Source: Pseudomonadota bacterium
GTDB lineage: Bacteria > Pseudomonadota > Alphaproteobacteria > Rhizobiales > Xanthobacteraceae
Reading direction: 5' to 3'
NCBI GenBank assembly: GCA_021779635.1
Contig: JAJYAH010000503.1
Span: forward strand, 1-5,696
Length of the DNA stretch: 5,696 nucleotides
Under the pieces are notes generated by a model. It was not told the DNA's origin. It saw only the letters and a list, made by a program, of their open reading frames with translations, and did not search any database. Positions 1 to 5,249 of this stretch are shown one piece after another. The position numbers were made by a program, and so were the translations under genes. How positions within the stretch are numbered: position 1 is the first letter of the stretch; the number at the start of each line of letters is the position of its first letter.

Positions 1-386
1 GCGCCGACGCCGGGACCGCCACACTCTTCGTGAGCAAATCTCGCCAGCGACCGGAGCCACCCTGTCACCGGGCTGGATTCATTTGCGGCCAAGGCGCGGA
101 ACTCGGCGCTCACACAGGCTCGCTGAAAGACGGCAGCGCCCTCTTCCGCGCTCGGAACCGCACCGTCGCGGCCGAATAATGAAGGCATGTAAACGGTGAA
201 CCCGGCGTCCCGAACCCAGCGAGCGAAACGCGCGACATGCGGGCTGATGCCCGGCATTTCGGTCATCACGATCACCGCAGGTCCCGCGCCGGTTACATGC
301 ACCGCCTTGGTGACGCCGTCGAGCGCAACATCGCGGCGTCTGAAATCCTCCAGCGGATCGTCCTGCTTCATGGACCGTTCCGGCAT
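1..386 (-). CDS. Dienelactone hydrolase family protein (partial, N-terminal about 128 residues)
   Basis: The minus strand is open from an ATG at 386 to the window edge, so the C-terminal part is missing. The translation begins MPERSMKQDDPLEDF and contains VIVMTEMPGISPHVARFARW (residues 38-57) followed by a segment reading AGFTVYMPSLFGR. This matches the first strand-helix unit of dienelactone hydrolases, cytosolic alpha/beta hydrolases acting on lactone or ester bonds; E43 sits where the family has a conserved active-site glutamate. The nucleophile motif (G-x-C-x-G around the catalytic cysteine) would lie just past the edge after GGPGVGA, so catalytic competence cannot be judged. The start at 386 is preferred over the in-frame ATG at 371 because AAGGAG lies 8 nt upstream. 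The gene is divergent from a GlxA-type regulator, which probably controls it. The substrate is unknown; the fold assignment is fairly secure, the reaction is not. Confidence 0.85.
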   Translation of the reverse strand, partial: MPERSMKQDDPLEDFRRRDVALDGVTKAVHVTGAGPAVIVMTEMPGISPHVARFARWVRDAGFTVYMPSLFGRDGAVPSAEEGAAVFQRACVSAEFRALAANESSPVTGWLRSLARFAHEECGGPGVG

Positions 387-394
387 CGGCGTAT

Positions 395-400
395 CTCCTT
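395..400 (-). promoter_or_regulatory. Ribosome binding site of the dienelactone hydrolase gene
   Basis: On the minus strand AAGGAG ends 8 nt before the ATG at 386. This is a strong Shine-Dalgarno match and decides the start in favour of 386 over the ATG at 371. Confidence 0.75.
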
Positions 401-550
401 TAGCTGTCAGTCGGCGCTCAGACAGAAGCCGTGCCTTCGCGATGATGGTCGGCACAACGATCGTTCCCGCGTACGGGCGGCCCTTCACCCGGCGATATTT
501 GGCGACGCGCTTTCATGCGCCAATCATTGCGATTTCCGCCGCCCCGGCTA

Positions 551-595
551 TTGTCAAAAATGACATTTATCAGGTATTTTTTGACATGATCAGGG
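551..595. promoter_or_regulatory. Putative operator/divergent promoter between the hydrolase and the GlxA-type regulator
   Basis: An AT-rich stretch in a GC-rich gap carries a perfect inverted repeat, TGTCA-aaaa-TGACA (552-565). It also carries an imperfect direct repeat: TGACATTTATCAGG (561-574) and TGACATGATCAGG (582-594), offset by 20-21 bp. AraC-family proteins commonly bind direct repeats about two helical turns apart, so this is a candidate site for the adjacent regulator (inference). On the minus strand TTGACA (557 down to 552) is a perfect -35 match toward the hydrolase, but no convincing -10 follows. On the plus strand TTGTCA (551-556) and TATTTT (575-580), with an 18-bp spacer, would place the transcript start almost at the regulator ATG. 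The second direct repeat overlaps that start codon, which suggests autoregulation. Confidence 0.5.
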
Positions 596-1527
596 TTACG
601 GTTGTCGAGATCGACGGCTGCATGGCATCAAGCGCAGCCATCACGCACGACGTGATGGCGACTGTTAACCGCATCAGCGTAGCCGCGAGGCGCGCCTTGC
701 CGTTCAAGGTCAATACGGTGCGCTGCGGTCCGCGCCGAAGCCGCGTACAGTTGCTCGGCACGGAACTCGCCATCATCCCCGGCCTCGGAACCTGGTCAGG
801 GGACGAACTGGACAGGAAATTGAAGAGCTCCGCCTGTCGGCGTGCGGGCGACATGCTCGTTGAAGCATTCGAATCCGGCGCCGTGCTCGCCGCATCGTGC
901 GCGAGCACATTTCTGCTGGCGGAAGCGGGATTGCTGGACGGTCGGCGAGCGACCACGACATGGTGGCTCGCGCCGCTGTTTCGTCGCCGCTATCCGGAGG
1001 TTGAATTGGTGACCGACCGGATGGTGGTGGCTGATTGGCCGATCGCAACCGGTGGCGCCGCGATGGCACAGATGGACCTGATGCTTGCGGTCGTGGGCCG
1101 GTTTGCCGGACCGAGCCTGGCCAGGGCCTGCGCAAATTACCTTCTGCTGGACGAGCGGCGTTCTCAGGCCCCCTTCATGGCGATAACCTATTTGGCAGCC
1201 CAGGAACCCAAGATCGCCAAAGCTGAAAAGTGGGTGCGCGACAATATCGCCCGCGACTTTACGATGGACGAGCTCGCCGAGGCCGTCGCGCTCGCGCCCC
1301 GCACGTTTGCCCGCCGGATCGCAGCGACCTGCGCCGTCTCACCTATTCAGTTCGTTCAGCGGATCAGAGTTGAGACCGCGCGATATCTGCTCGAGACCAC
1401 GCGCCTGTCCGTCGACGAAATCGCCCGACGGGTGGGGTATGCGGAGCCTTCCACGCTTCGGCGGCTGATCAGGCGTGATACGAAGCATTCGCCCGGACAC
1501 TTCCGGCCCGCGGCCGCGAGAGGTTAA
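586..1527 (+). CDS. GlxA-family transcriptional regulator (DJ-1/PfpI domain plus AraC-type DNA-binding domain)
   Basis: A 313-residue cytosolic DNA-binding regulator. Residues 1 to about 175 form a DJ-1/PfpI-like sensor domain: RVTVVEIDG is strand 1, LAIIPGLGTW lies at 61-70, and the elbow AASCASTFLLAEAGLLDGRR (102-121) carries C104. Relatives often have a histidine-tryptophan pair after this elbow; here it reads TTTWW. Residues about 210-310 form the AraC domain with two helix-turn-helix units, FTMDELAEAVALAPRTFARR (225-244) and LSVDEIARRVGYAEPSTLRR (274-293). Length and domain order match the GlxA group. The frame is open back to 196, but the upstream part overlaps the divergent hydrolase and does not resemble this family, and strand 1 begins right at the ATG at 586. 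There is no good Shine-Dalgarno sequence, so translation may be leaderless or weak. The divergent hydrolase is the obvious target; the effector is unknown. Confidence 0.9.
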   Translation: MIRVTVVEIDGCMASSAAITHDVMATVNRISVAARRALPFKVNTVRCGPRRSRVQLLGTELAIIPGLGTWSGDELDRKLKSSACRRAGDMLVEAFESGAVLAASCASTFLLAEAGLLDGRRATTTWWLAPLFRRRYPEVELVTDRMVVADWPIATGGAAMAQMDLMLAVVGRFAGPSLARACANYLLLDERRSQAPFMAITYLAAQEPKIAKAEKWVRDNIARDFTMDELAEAVALAPRTFARRIAATCAVSPIQFVQRIRVETARYLLETTRLSVDEIARRVGYAEPSTLRRLIRRDTKHSPGHFRPAAARG

Positions 1528-1528
1528 T

Positions 1529-1544
1529 TTAACCTCCCGTTAAC
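1529..1544. promoter_or_regulatory. Putative CtrA binding box upstream of the histidine kinase
   Basis: TTAA-CCTCCCG-TTAAC matches the full alphaproteobacterial CtrA consensus TTAA-N7-TTAAC exactly. It lies just after the stop codon of the GlxA-type gene and about 100 bp before the kinase start. It overlaps the 13-bp palindrome GGTTAA-T-TTAACC (1522-1534). A further TTAA pair (1561-1564 and 1573-1576) is spaced by 8 instead of 7 bases. CtrA is the cell-cycle master response regulator in this class; control of the downstream kinase is inferred from position. Confidence 0.5.
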
Positions 1545-1607
1545 GCGATTCTTTAGCTCTTTAAGGCAGCTCTTAATGATTTAGCGCCAGAGATAGACGA
1601 TGCAAAA

Positions 1608-1626
1608 GCCCGCGCCGTTCGCGGGC
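1608..1626. other. GC-rich hairpin in the leader of the histidine kinase gene
   Basis: GCCCGCG-ccgtt-CGCGGGC forms a perfect 7-bp stem with a 5-nt loop. On the plus strand it is followed by AGGA and a loosely T-rich stretch, so it could end transcription of the upstream regulator. On the minus strand it is followed directly by TTTT, but no minus-strand gene ends here. It directly abuts the AGGA (1627-1630) that would serve as the kinase ribosome binding site, so it could also modulate translation. Its role is undecided. Confidence 0.4.
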
Positions 1627-1643
1627 AGGATTTGTGTTGTTTG

Positions 1644-3248
1644 ATGAGTAAACCCGCCGATAAGCCAGAAGTCGTCCAGCTTCCGGCCGAAACGCCGATT
1701 GCAGCGCCGGTCCATAATCGCCGCGCCGCGGCGCAGCGGGTGCGCGAGGCCCGCGATCGGTTAACGTCGACCAGCGGAACCCGCCCGGCTTTCGACCGCG
1801 AACTGCTTCGGCAATACGCCCAGACCCGCCTGTCGGCGTCCTACGTCGTCATGCTGCTGGTGGTGGCGACCGGCCTGCTGTTCGGCTTCTGGATGCAGCC
1901 GGTGTCGGCGGCCACATGGACCTGCGGCATGCTCTGCATCCATGCCGCGATCATCCGCAATTGCAGCAGGTTCCTGGCCGAACCGCCTTCCCTCACCTCA
2001 ACCCGCAAGTGGCGAACGCGGTTTGTCCTGCTCGATCTGCTGTACGGTCTGTGCTGGACGACGGTCCTGATCCACCCCACCAGCCTCGATGTGGTCTCGA
2101 ACACGCTGATGATGTTCCTGATGCTGCTGGTGATCGCGGTATCGAGCATGCTGGCGGCGAGCCTGCCGATCGCCGCACTTGCGACAACCGCTCCGGTGAC
2201 CTCGGCGATCGCGCTGAATTTCGTGCTAAGCGGCACGTTCGACAATTATGTGCTCGCATTGCTCGCACTCGCCGCTGAAGGGTATTTCGCACTGCTCGCC
2301 CACCGTCTGCATTCGACGACGCTGGCGACGCTGGAGGCCCGCGCGGAAAAAGATGCGCTGATCGGCGAGCTTGAACAGGCCAAATCGATCTCCGACGAAG
2401 CGCGGCATCGCGCCGAAGCCGCCAACGTCGCCAAGTCGCGGTTTTTGGCGCAAATGAGCCACGAGCTGCGAACGCCGCTCAATGCGATCCTCGGATTTTC
2501 CGAGGTGATGAAGAGCGAGATCTTCGGCGGCCACGCCGTGCCGGTTTACAAGGAATATTCCGCGGATATTCATAATTCCGGCGTACATCTGCTGAATCTC
2601 ATCAATGAAATCCTCGATCTGTCGCGAATCGAGGCCGGAAGGTACGAACTCAACGAGGAAGCGGTTTCCCTGGTGCACGTCGTCGCCGACTGCCATCACC
2701 TGCTGAAACTGCGCGCCTCCAGCCGCGGCATCACCATTCATGAGGTGTTCGAGCAGGGCATGCCGCGAATCTGGGGCGACGAGCGCGCCACGCGCCAGAT
2801 CGTGCTCAACCTGCTGTCGAACTCCATCAAGTTCACCCCTCAAGGCGGGGAGATCTGGCTGAAGGTAGGATGGACCGCGTCGGGCGGACAATATCTCAGC
2901 GTCAAGGATACCGGCTCCGGCATCGCCGAGGATGAAATCCCGATCGTGCTCGCGTCGTTCGGCCAGGGCTCCAATTCGATCAAGTCCGCCGAGCAAGGCG
3001 CGGGCCTCGGACTGCCGATCGCCAAAAGTCTGATCGACATGCACGGCGGAACGTTCACGCTGAAATCGAAGCTTCGCATTGGTACCGAGGTCATCGTTAC
3101 CTTTCCGCCGGAGCGCGTGATGTCGGCGCTGGCTCCGATGACGGAAGAATCTCCGCCGCTGCAACCGGAAACTGCGGGCACCGTCAGCGCGCTTGAGAAC
3201 CGGCGGGCCCGCAACAAGCCGATCATGAGTGCAGGCACCGGATTGTAG
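1644..3248 (+). CDS. Membrane-bound sensor histidine kinase, PleC/DivJ/PdhS-like (orphan)
   Basis: A 534-residue inner-membrane kinase. A polar N-terminus (1 to about 65) precedes about six hydrophobic segments (near 68-84, 88-105, 127-143, 154-171, 172-194, 201-220). A charged, probably coiled-coil linker (221-262) leads to the HisKA domain, with phosphoacceptor H273 in MSHELRTPLNAI and the stretch HLLNLINEILDLSRIEAG (315-332). HATPase_c follows: N box around N389/N393 (NLLSNSIKFT), G1 DTGSG (422-426), F box ASFGQG and G2 GAGLGL (452-457). The last 45 residues are a non-conserved, proline-containing tail. No PAS, HAMP or receiver domain is seen and no response regulator gene adjoins, so it is an orphan kinase. 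The HisKA sequence resembles alphaproteobacterial DivK kinases, suggesting a cell-cycle or developmental role, strengthened by the CtrA-type box upstream. The ATG at 1644 is chosen, with AGGA 13 nt upstream; a TTG at 1632 is in frame but almost touches AGGA. Confidence 0.88.
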   Translation: MSKPADKPEVVQLPAETPIAAPVHNRRAAAQRVREARDRLTSTSGTRPAFDRELLRQYAQTRLSASYVVMLLVVATGLLFGFWMQPVSAATWTCGMLCIHAAIIRNCSRFLAEPPSLTSTRKWRTRFVLLDLLYGLCWTTVLIHPTSLDVVSNTLMMFLMLLVIAVSSMLAASLPIAALATTAPVTSAIALNFVLSGTFDNYVLALLALAAEGYFALLAHRLHSTTLATLEARAEKDALIGELEQAKSISDEARHRAEAANVAKSRFLAQMSHELRTPLNAILGFSEVMKSEIFGGHAVPVYKEYSADIHNSGVHLLNLINEILDLSRIEAGRYELNEEAVSLVHVVADCHHLLKLRASSRGITIHEVFEQGMPRIWGDERATRQIVLNLLSNSIKFTPQGGEIWLKVGWTASGGQYLSVKDTGSGIAEDEIPIVLASFGQGSNSIKSAEQGAGLGLPIAKSLIDMHGGTFTLKSKLRIGTEVIVTFPPERVMSALAPMTEESPPLQPETAGTVSALENRRARNKPIMSAGTGL

Positions 3249-3293
3249 CTGGAGCGCTTGCGCAAACGACCGAAACCGTTTCACTATCCTTGA

Positions 3294-3503
3294 ATGAGCA
3301 AGGAAACGCCGTGCATCGCAGTTTGTATGATCGACCCCAGAACCAGCCTTTGCCTCGGCTGCGGGCGTACGCTTCCGGAAATCGCGCGCTGGCACCGGAT
3401 GGAAAGCGCCGAGCGGCAGGCGGTGATGGCGCAGCTTGCGGCGCGCATGGCCGACGCCGGACTGGTTCGGCCCGAGATGGCGGCCAACACAAGCGCCGAC
3501 TGA
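3294..3503 (+). CDS. DUF1289 domain small four-cysteine protein
   Basis: A 69-residue protein starting MSKETPCIAVCMIDPRTSLC. Four cysteines (C7, C11, C20, C23) in a C-x3-C-x8-C-x2-C arrangement are followed by GRTLPEIARW and a helical tail (ESAERQAVMAQLAARM). This is the DUF1289 signature: a compact, probably metal-binding cytosolic domain of unknown function. Length is typical of the family. No clear Shine-Dalgarno sequence precedes the ATG. TTGCGC (3258-3263) and CACTAT (3282-3287) are a weak promoter possibility that would give an almost leaderless message. The protease gene begins 31 bp downstream on the same strand, so the two probably form an operon. Confidence 0.87.
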   Translation: MSKETPCIAVCMIDPRTSLCLGCGRTLPEIARWHRMESAERQAVMAQLAARMADAGLVRPEMAANTSAD

Positions 3504-3524
3504 CGAACGCGCACATTTGCATGC

Positions 3525-3528
3525 GAGG
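3525..3528 (+). promoter_or_regulatory. Ribosome binding site of the aspartic protease gene
   Basis: GAGG lies 6 nt before the GTG at 3535. This favours that start over the ATG at 3436, which would overlap the DUF1289 gene and bury the hydrophobic N-terminus. Confidence 0.6.
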
Positions 3529-3534
3529 TTTGCC

Positions 3535-4047
3535 GTGAGCCGGATTCTGCTCGTTCTTCTCGTGCTTGCAGCCACGGCCGGCGCCGTGGTCGCCTATGGC
3601 GATCCGGACCGGATCGCGCAGGCGGGCGACACCGTCTCGGACTTGCTGCGCAAACGGGCCAAAGCGCCGGCGCGCGCCGTGCAGATTTCACGCGGGCAGA
3701 CCGGCGAATTCGCACTGCAAGCCAGGATCAACGGCGTGCCCGCTCCAATGGTGATCGATACCGGCGCGACCTCGGTGGTGCTGACCTATGAGACGGCCAA
3801 GGCCGCCGGACTGCCGCTGGAGTTGCTTGAATATGACGTCGAGGTCGAAACCGCCGGCGGGCATACCCGGGCCGCAAGGTTGACGCTCGACCGCCTTGCG
3901 ATCGGCAAGCTTGTGGAGCGCTCCGTGCCGGCGCTGGTGGTGCCGCGCGGGCAGATGAAGACCAATCTGCTCGGCATGAGCTTTCTGGATCGGCTGGAAA
4001 GCTGGGAAGTGCATGCCGACCGGTTGATGCTGCACGGCTATCCCTGA
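3535..4047 (+). CDS. Membrane-anchored retropepsin-like aspartic protease (clan AA, DTGA type)
   Basis: A 170-residue protein with GTG start. Residues 1-21 (SRILLVLLVLAATAGAVVAY) form a signal anchor or signal peptide, placing the rest in the periplasm. The domain from about 50 to 170 has the single catalytic motif VIDTGATSVVLT (73-84, catalytic D75), the second-loop region EVETAGGHTRAARL and the C-terminal NLLGMSFLDRLESWEV (144-159). This is the single-domain bacterial retropepsin-like family often annotated TIGR02281, in which two copies would dimerise to build an active site. Substrates are generally unknown. The frame remains open to 3436, but the signal sequence and ribosome binding site fix the GTG at 3535. 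It follows the DUF1289 gene by 31 bp, and its 3' end faces that of dusA. Confidence 0.88.
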   Translation: MSRILLVLLVLAATAGAVVAYGDPDRIAQAGDTVSDLLRKRAKAPARAVQISRGQTGEFALQARINGVPAPMVIDTGATSVVLTYETAKAAGLPLELLEYDVEVETAGGHTRAARLTLDRLAIGKLVERSVPALVVPRGQMKTNLLGMSFLDRLESWEVHADRLMLHGYP

Positions 4048-4082
4048 TCGCGGAAGAGAGATCGGGATCGGCAGGAGCTCAG

Positions 4083-4106
4083 GATCACACCAGTGATCGG
4101 GATCAC
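4083..4106. repeat. GATCAC dyads between convergent protease and dusA ends; possible terminator
   Basis: GATCAC-acca-GTGATC (4083-4098) is a perfect 6-bp inverted repeat. A third GATCAC (4101-4106) can pair with the same GTGATC and overlaps the dusA stop codon. It lies in the 55-bp gap between two convergent genes, where a bidirectional terminator is expected, but no T-run follows on either strand. The symmetry is certain; a terminator function is only possible. Confidence 0.3.
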
Positions 4107-5122
4107 GCGGCCAGTGGGACCGCCGTGCGCTCCTCGACCAGCGCGATTGCGTCGCGCAATACATTCACGCCGGCGCCCGGCTTGACGCCGTTCTCGGCGA
4201 GGTGACGGCGGAACGCCCGCGCGCCCGGCACGCAGTGAAACGCGCCGACAAAATGCCGCGTGATCGAATGCAGTCGCGCGCCCTGCGCGAGCTGGTCCTC
4301 GATATAGGGCATGATCGCCTCGAAAACATCCTTCATGGTCGCGTGCGGCGCAGCCTCGCCGAACAGCTCGGGATCCGCCGCCAGCAATCGCCACGGCTCC
4401 TGATAGGCCGCGCGCCCCAGCATCACGCCGTCGACGTGAACAAGATGCCGCTTGGCCTCGCCGAGGCTGGCGATACCGCCATTGATGATGACGGGCACGT
4501 CGGGCAATGAAGCCTTCAGCCGGTAGACCCGATCGTAGTCGAGCGGCGGGACGTCGCGATTTTCCTTCGGCGACAATCCATTGAGCCAGGCCTTGCGGGC
4601 GTGGACGATCAACGCATCGGCGCCGGCAGCGACCACGCTGCGGGCCAGCGCATCCAGTGCGATTTCCGGATCCTGGTCGTCGATGCCGATCCGGCACTTG
4701 ACCGTGACCGGAATGCCCACTGCGCGCTTCATGGCATCGACGCCTTCAGCGACCAGCGCCGGCTCCGCCATCAGGCAGGCGCCGAAACGGCCGTCCTTCA
4801 CCCGATCCGACGGACAGCCGACATTGAGATTGATCTCGTCATAGCCGAACGCCTCGCCGATTTTCGCCGCGGTGGCGAGATCGCGCGGGTCGGAACCGCC
4901 GAGCTGCAGCGCCACCGGATGCTCGCTGGCATCGAAACCAAGCAGGCGCCCGCGATCGCCATGAATGATGGCGCCGGTCGTCAGCATCTCCGTATAAAGC
5001 CGGGCATGCCGCGTCATCCGCCGATGGAACACGCGGCAATGCCGGTCGGTCCAATCCATCATCGGGGCGACGGAAAAAACAAAGTCACTGATTTTGCTAG
5101 TTTTTTGATTAATATCAATCAC
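4103..5122 (-). CDS. dusA: tRNA-dihydrouridine synthase A
   Basis: A 339-residue FMN- and NADPH-dependent cytosolic enzyme that reduces uridine to dihydrouridine in the D-loop of tRNAs. Visible motifs are SVAPMMDWTDRHCR (17-30, FMN-binding start of the TIM barrel), LYTEML (42-47), NLNVGCPSDRVKDGRFGACL (98-117) with catalytic C103, VTVKCRIGID (139-148, K142), VHARKAWLNGLSPKENR (173-189), IINGGI (212-217) and GVMLGRAAY (232-240). The DusA-specific C-terminal helical part is complete. The start is a GTG at 5122 with GGAAG 8 nt upstream; an in-frame TAA two codons before it rules out a longer form. Codons 1-16 (5075-5122) hold only 12 G/C in 48 bases, against a GC-rich remainder, and encode a poorly conserved leader. 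A divergent integrase follows, so this 5' end probably came with an inserted element. Confidence 0.96.
   Translation of the reverse strand: MIDINQKTSKISDFVFSVAPMMDWTDRHCRVFHRRMTRHARLYTEMLTTGAIIHGDRGRLLGFDASEHPVALQLGGSDPRDLATAAKIGEAFGYDEINLNVGCPSDRVKDGRFGACLMAEPALVAEGVDAMKRAVGIPVTVKCRIGIDDQDPEIALDALARSVVAAGADALIVHARKAWLNGLSPKENRDVPPLDYDRVYRLKASLPDVPVIINGGIASLGEAKRHLVHVDGVMLGRAAYQEPWRLLAADPELFGEAAPHATMKDVFEAIMPYIEDQLAQGARLHSITRHFVGAFHCVPGARAFRRHLAENGVKPGAGVNVLRDAIALVEERTAVPLAA
5070..5122. other. Inferred island attachment-junction zone in the 5' end of dusA
   Basis: Composition changes sharply near 5071-5076. The conserved dusA codons from SVAPMMDW onward are GC-rich, while codons 1-16 are 25 percent G+C. 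Integrases of the dusA-associated family insert at the 5' end of dusA and restore the reading frame, and an integrase gene of that type begins at 5250. The recombined att core is therefore expected at or just inside the conserved dusA codons. Its exact limits cannot be fixed without the other end of the element or an empty-site genome. Confidence 0.55.
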
Positions 5123-5125
5123 TTC
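5098..5125. promoter_or_regulatory. Two near-matches to the IHF consensus beside the dusA start
   Basis: TATCAATCACTTC (5113-5125, plus strand) and AATCAAAAAACTA (5110 down to 5098, minus strand) each miss the IHF consensus WATCAANNNNTTR at one position. Host IHF often bends att DNA for tyrosine integrases. The tract is AT-rich, so chance matches are likely. Confidence 0.22.
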
Positions 5126-5130
5126 TTACG

Positions 5131-5135
5131 CTTCC
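5131..5135 (-). promoter_or_regulatory. Ribosome binding site of dusA
   Basis: GGAAG on the minus strand ends 8 nt before the GTG at 5122 and supports that start. It lies in the AT-rich, probably element-derived DNA, directly next to a TGCTGTAC box. Confidence 0.55.
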
Positions 5136-5144
5136 ATGCTGTAC
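5136..5144 (+). repeat. ATGCTGTAC box 1 (dusA-proximal)
   Basis: First copy of ATGCTGTAC, immediately upstream of the dusA ribosome binding site. A protein bound here would sit on the dusA promoter or leader. It lies 64 bp from the matching copy in the central palindrome. Confidence 0.65.
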
Positions 5145-5191
5145 ATATTGATACTCATTTCCACTGATTTCCGCCTGTTTTCTTGCCCACA

Positions 5192-5208
5192 GTACAGCAA
5201 TGCTGTAC
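5192..5208. repeat. 17-bp palindrome made of two inverted TGCTGTAC boxes
   Basis: GTACAGCA-a-TGCTGTAC is a perfect inverted repeat with one central base, midway between the divergent dusA and integrase starts. Its right half is a direct repeat of the boxes at 5136 and 5220. It looks like an operator for a dimeric regulator or a paired arm-type site. Confidence 0.7.
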
Positions 5209-5219
5209 CAAAGGAACTC

Positions 5220-5230
5220 ATGCTGTACCA
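5220..5230 (+). repeat. ATGCTGTACCA box 3 (integrase-proximal)
   Basis: This copy shares ATGCTGTACCA with the right half of the palindrome (5200-5210), exactly 20 bp away. It ends 19 bp before the integrase start, so binding here would cover the integrase leader. Confidence 0.65.
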
Positions 5231-5238
5231 TGAATGAC

Positions 5239-5242
5239 GAGG
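5239..5242 (+). promoter_or_regulatory. Ribosome binding site of the integrase gene
   Basis: GAGG lies 7 nt before the ATG at 5250. An in-frame TGA at 5235-5237 excludes any longer start, and the ATGs at 5200, 5220, 5230 and 5234 are in other frames. Confidence 0.65.
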
Positions 5243-5249
5243 TGGCGGA

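Noticed and set aside
456..465. 10-bp palindrome AACGATCGTT in the hydrolase/regulator gap
   Set aside because: A single short palindrome with no second copy; expected by chance and far from likely promoter elements.
237..563. 108-codon plus-strand frame
   Set aside because: Shadow of the minus-strand hydrolase gene; arginine/histidine-rich translation with no motif.
196..585. N-terminal extension of the GlxA-type regulator frame
   Set aside because: It overlaps the well-supported divergent hydrolase gene, has no family similarity, and the DJ-1 domain begins exactly at the ATG at 586.
3436..3534. ATG at 3436 as start of the protease
   Set aside because: It would overlap the DUF1289 gene and add 33 basic/proline-rich residues before a clear signal anchor; the GTG at 3535 has a ribosome site.
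2226..3575. 449-codon open frame antisense to the histidine kinase
   Set aside because: It lies opposite a clear kinase gene, follows its codon periodicity, shows no recognisable motif and spans the gap into the next gene. Long antisense frames are common in GC-rich DNA.
4038..4697. 219-codon minus-strand frame overlapping dusA
   Set aside because: Out of frame with dusA and highly arginine/alanine-rich, as expected for a shifted frame of a GC-rich gene.
4601..5167. 188-codon plus-strand frame antisense to dusA
   Set aside because: Opposite a certain dusA; extends by chance into the AT-rich junction and has no recognisable domain.
5123..5249. CRISPR-like array
   Set aside because: The boxes are only 8-11 bp with uneven spacing and one inverted copy; this fits protein-binding sites, not a CRISPR array.
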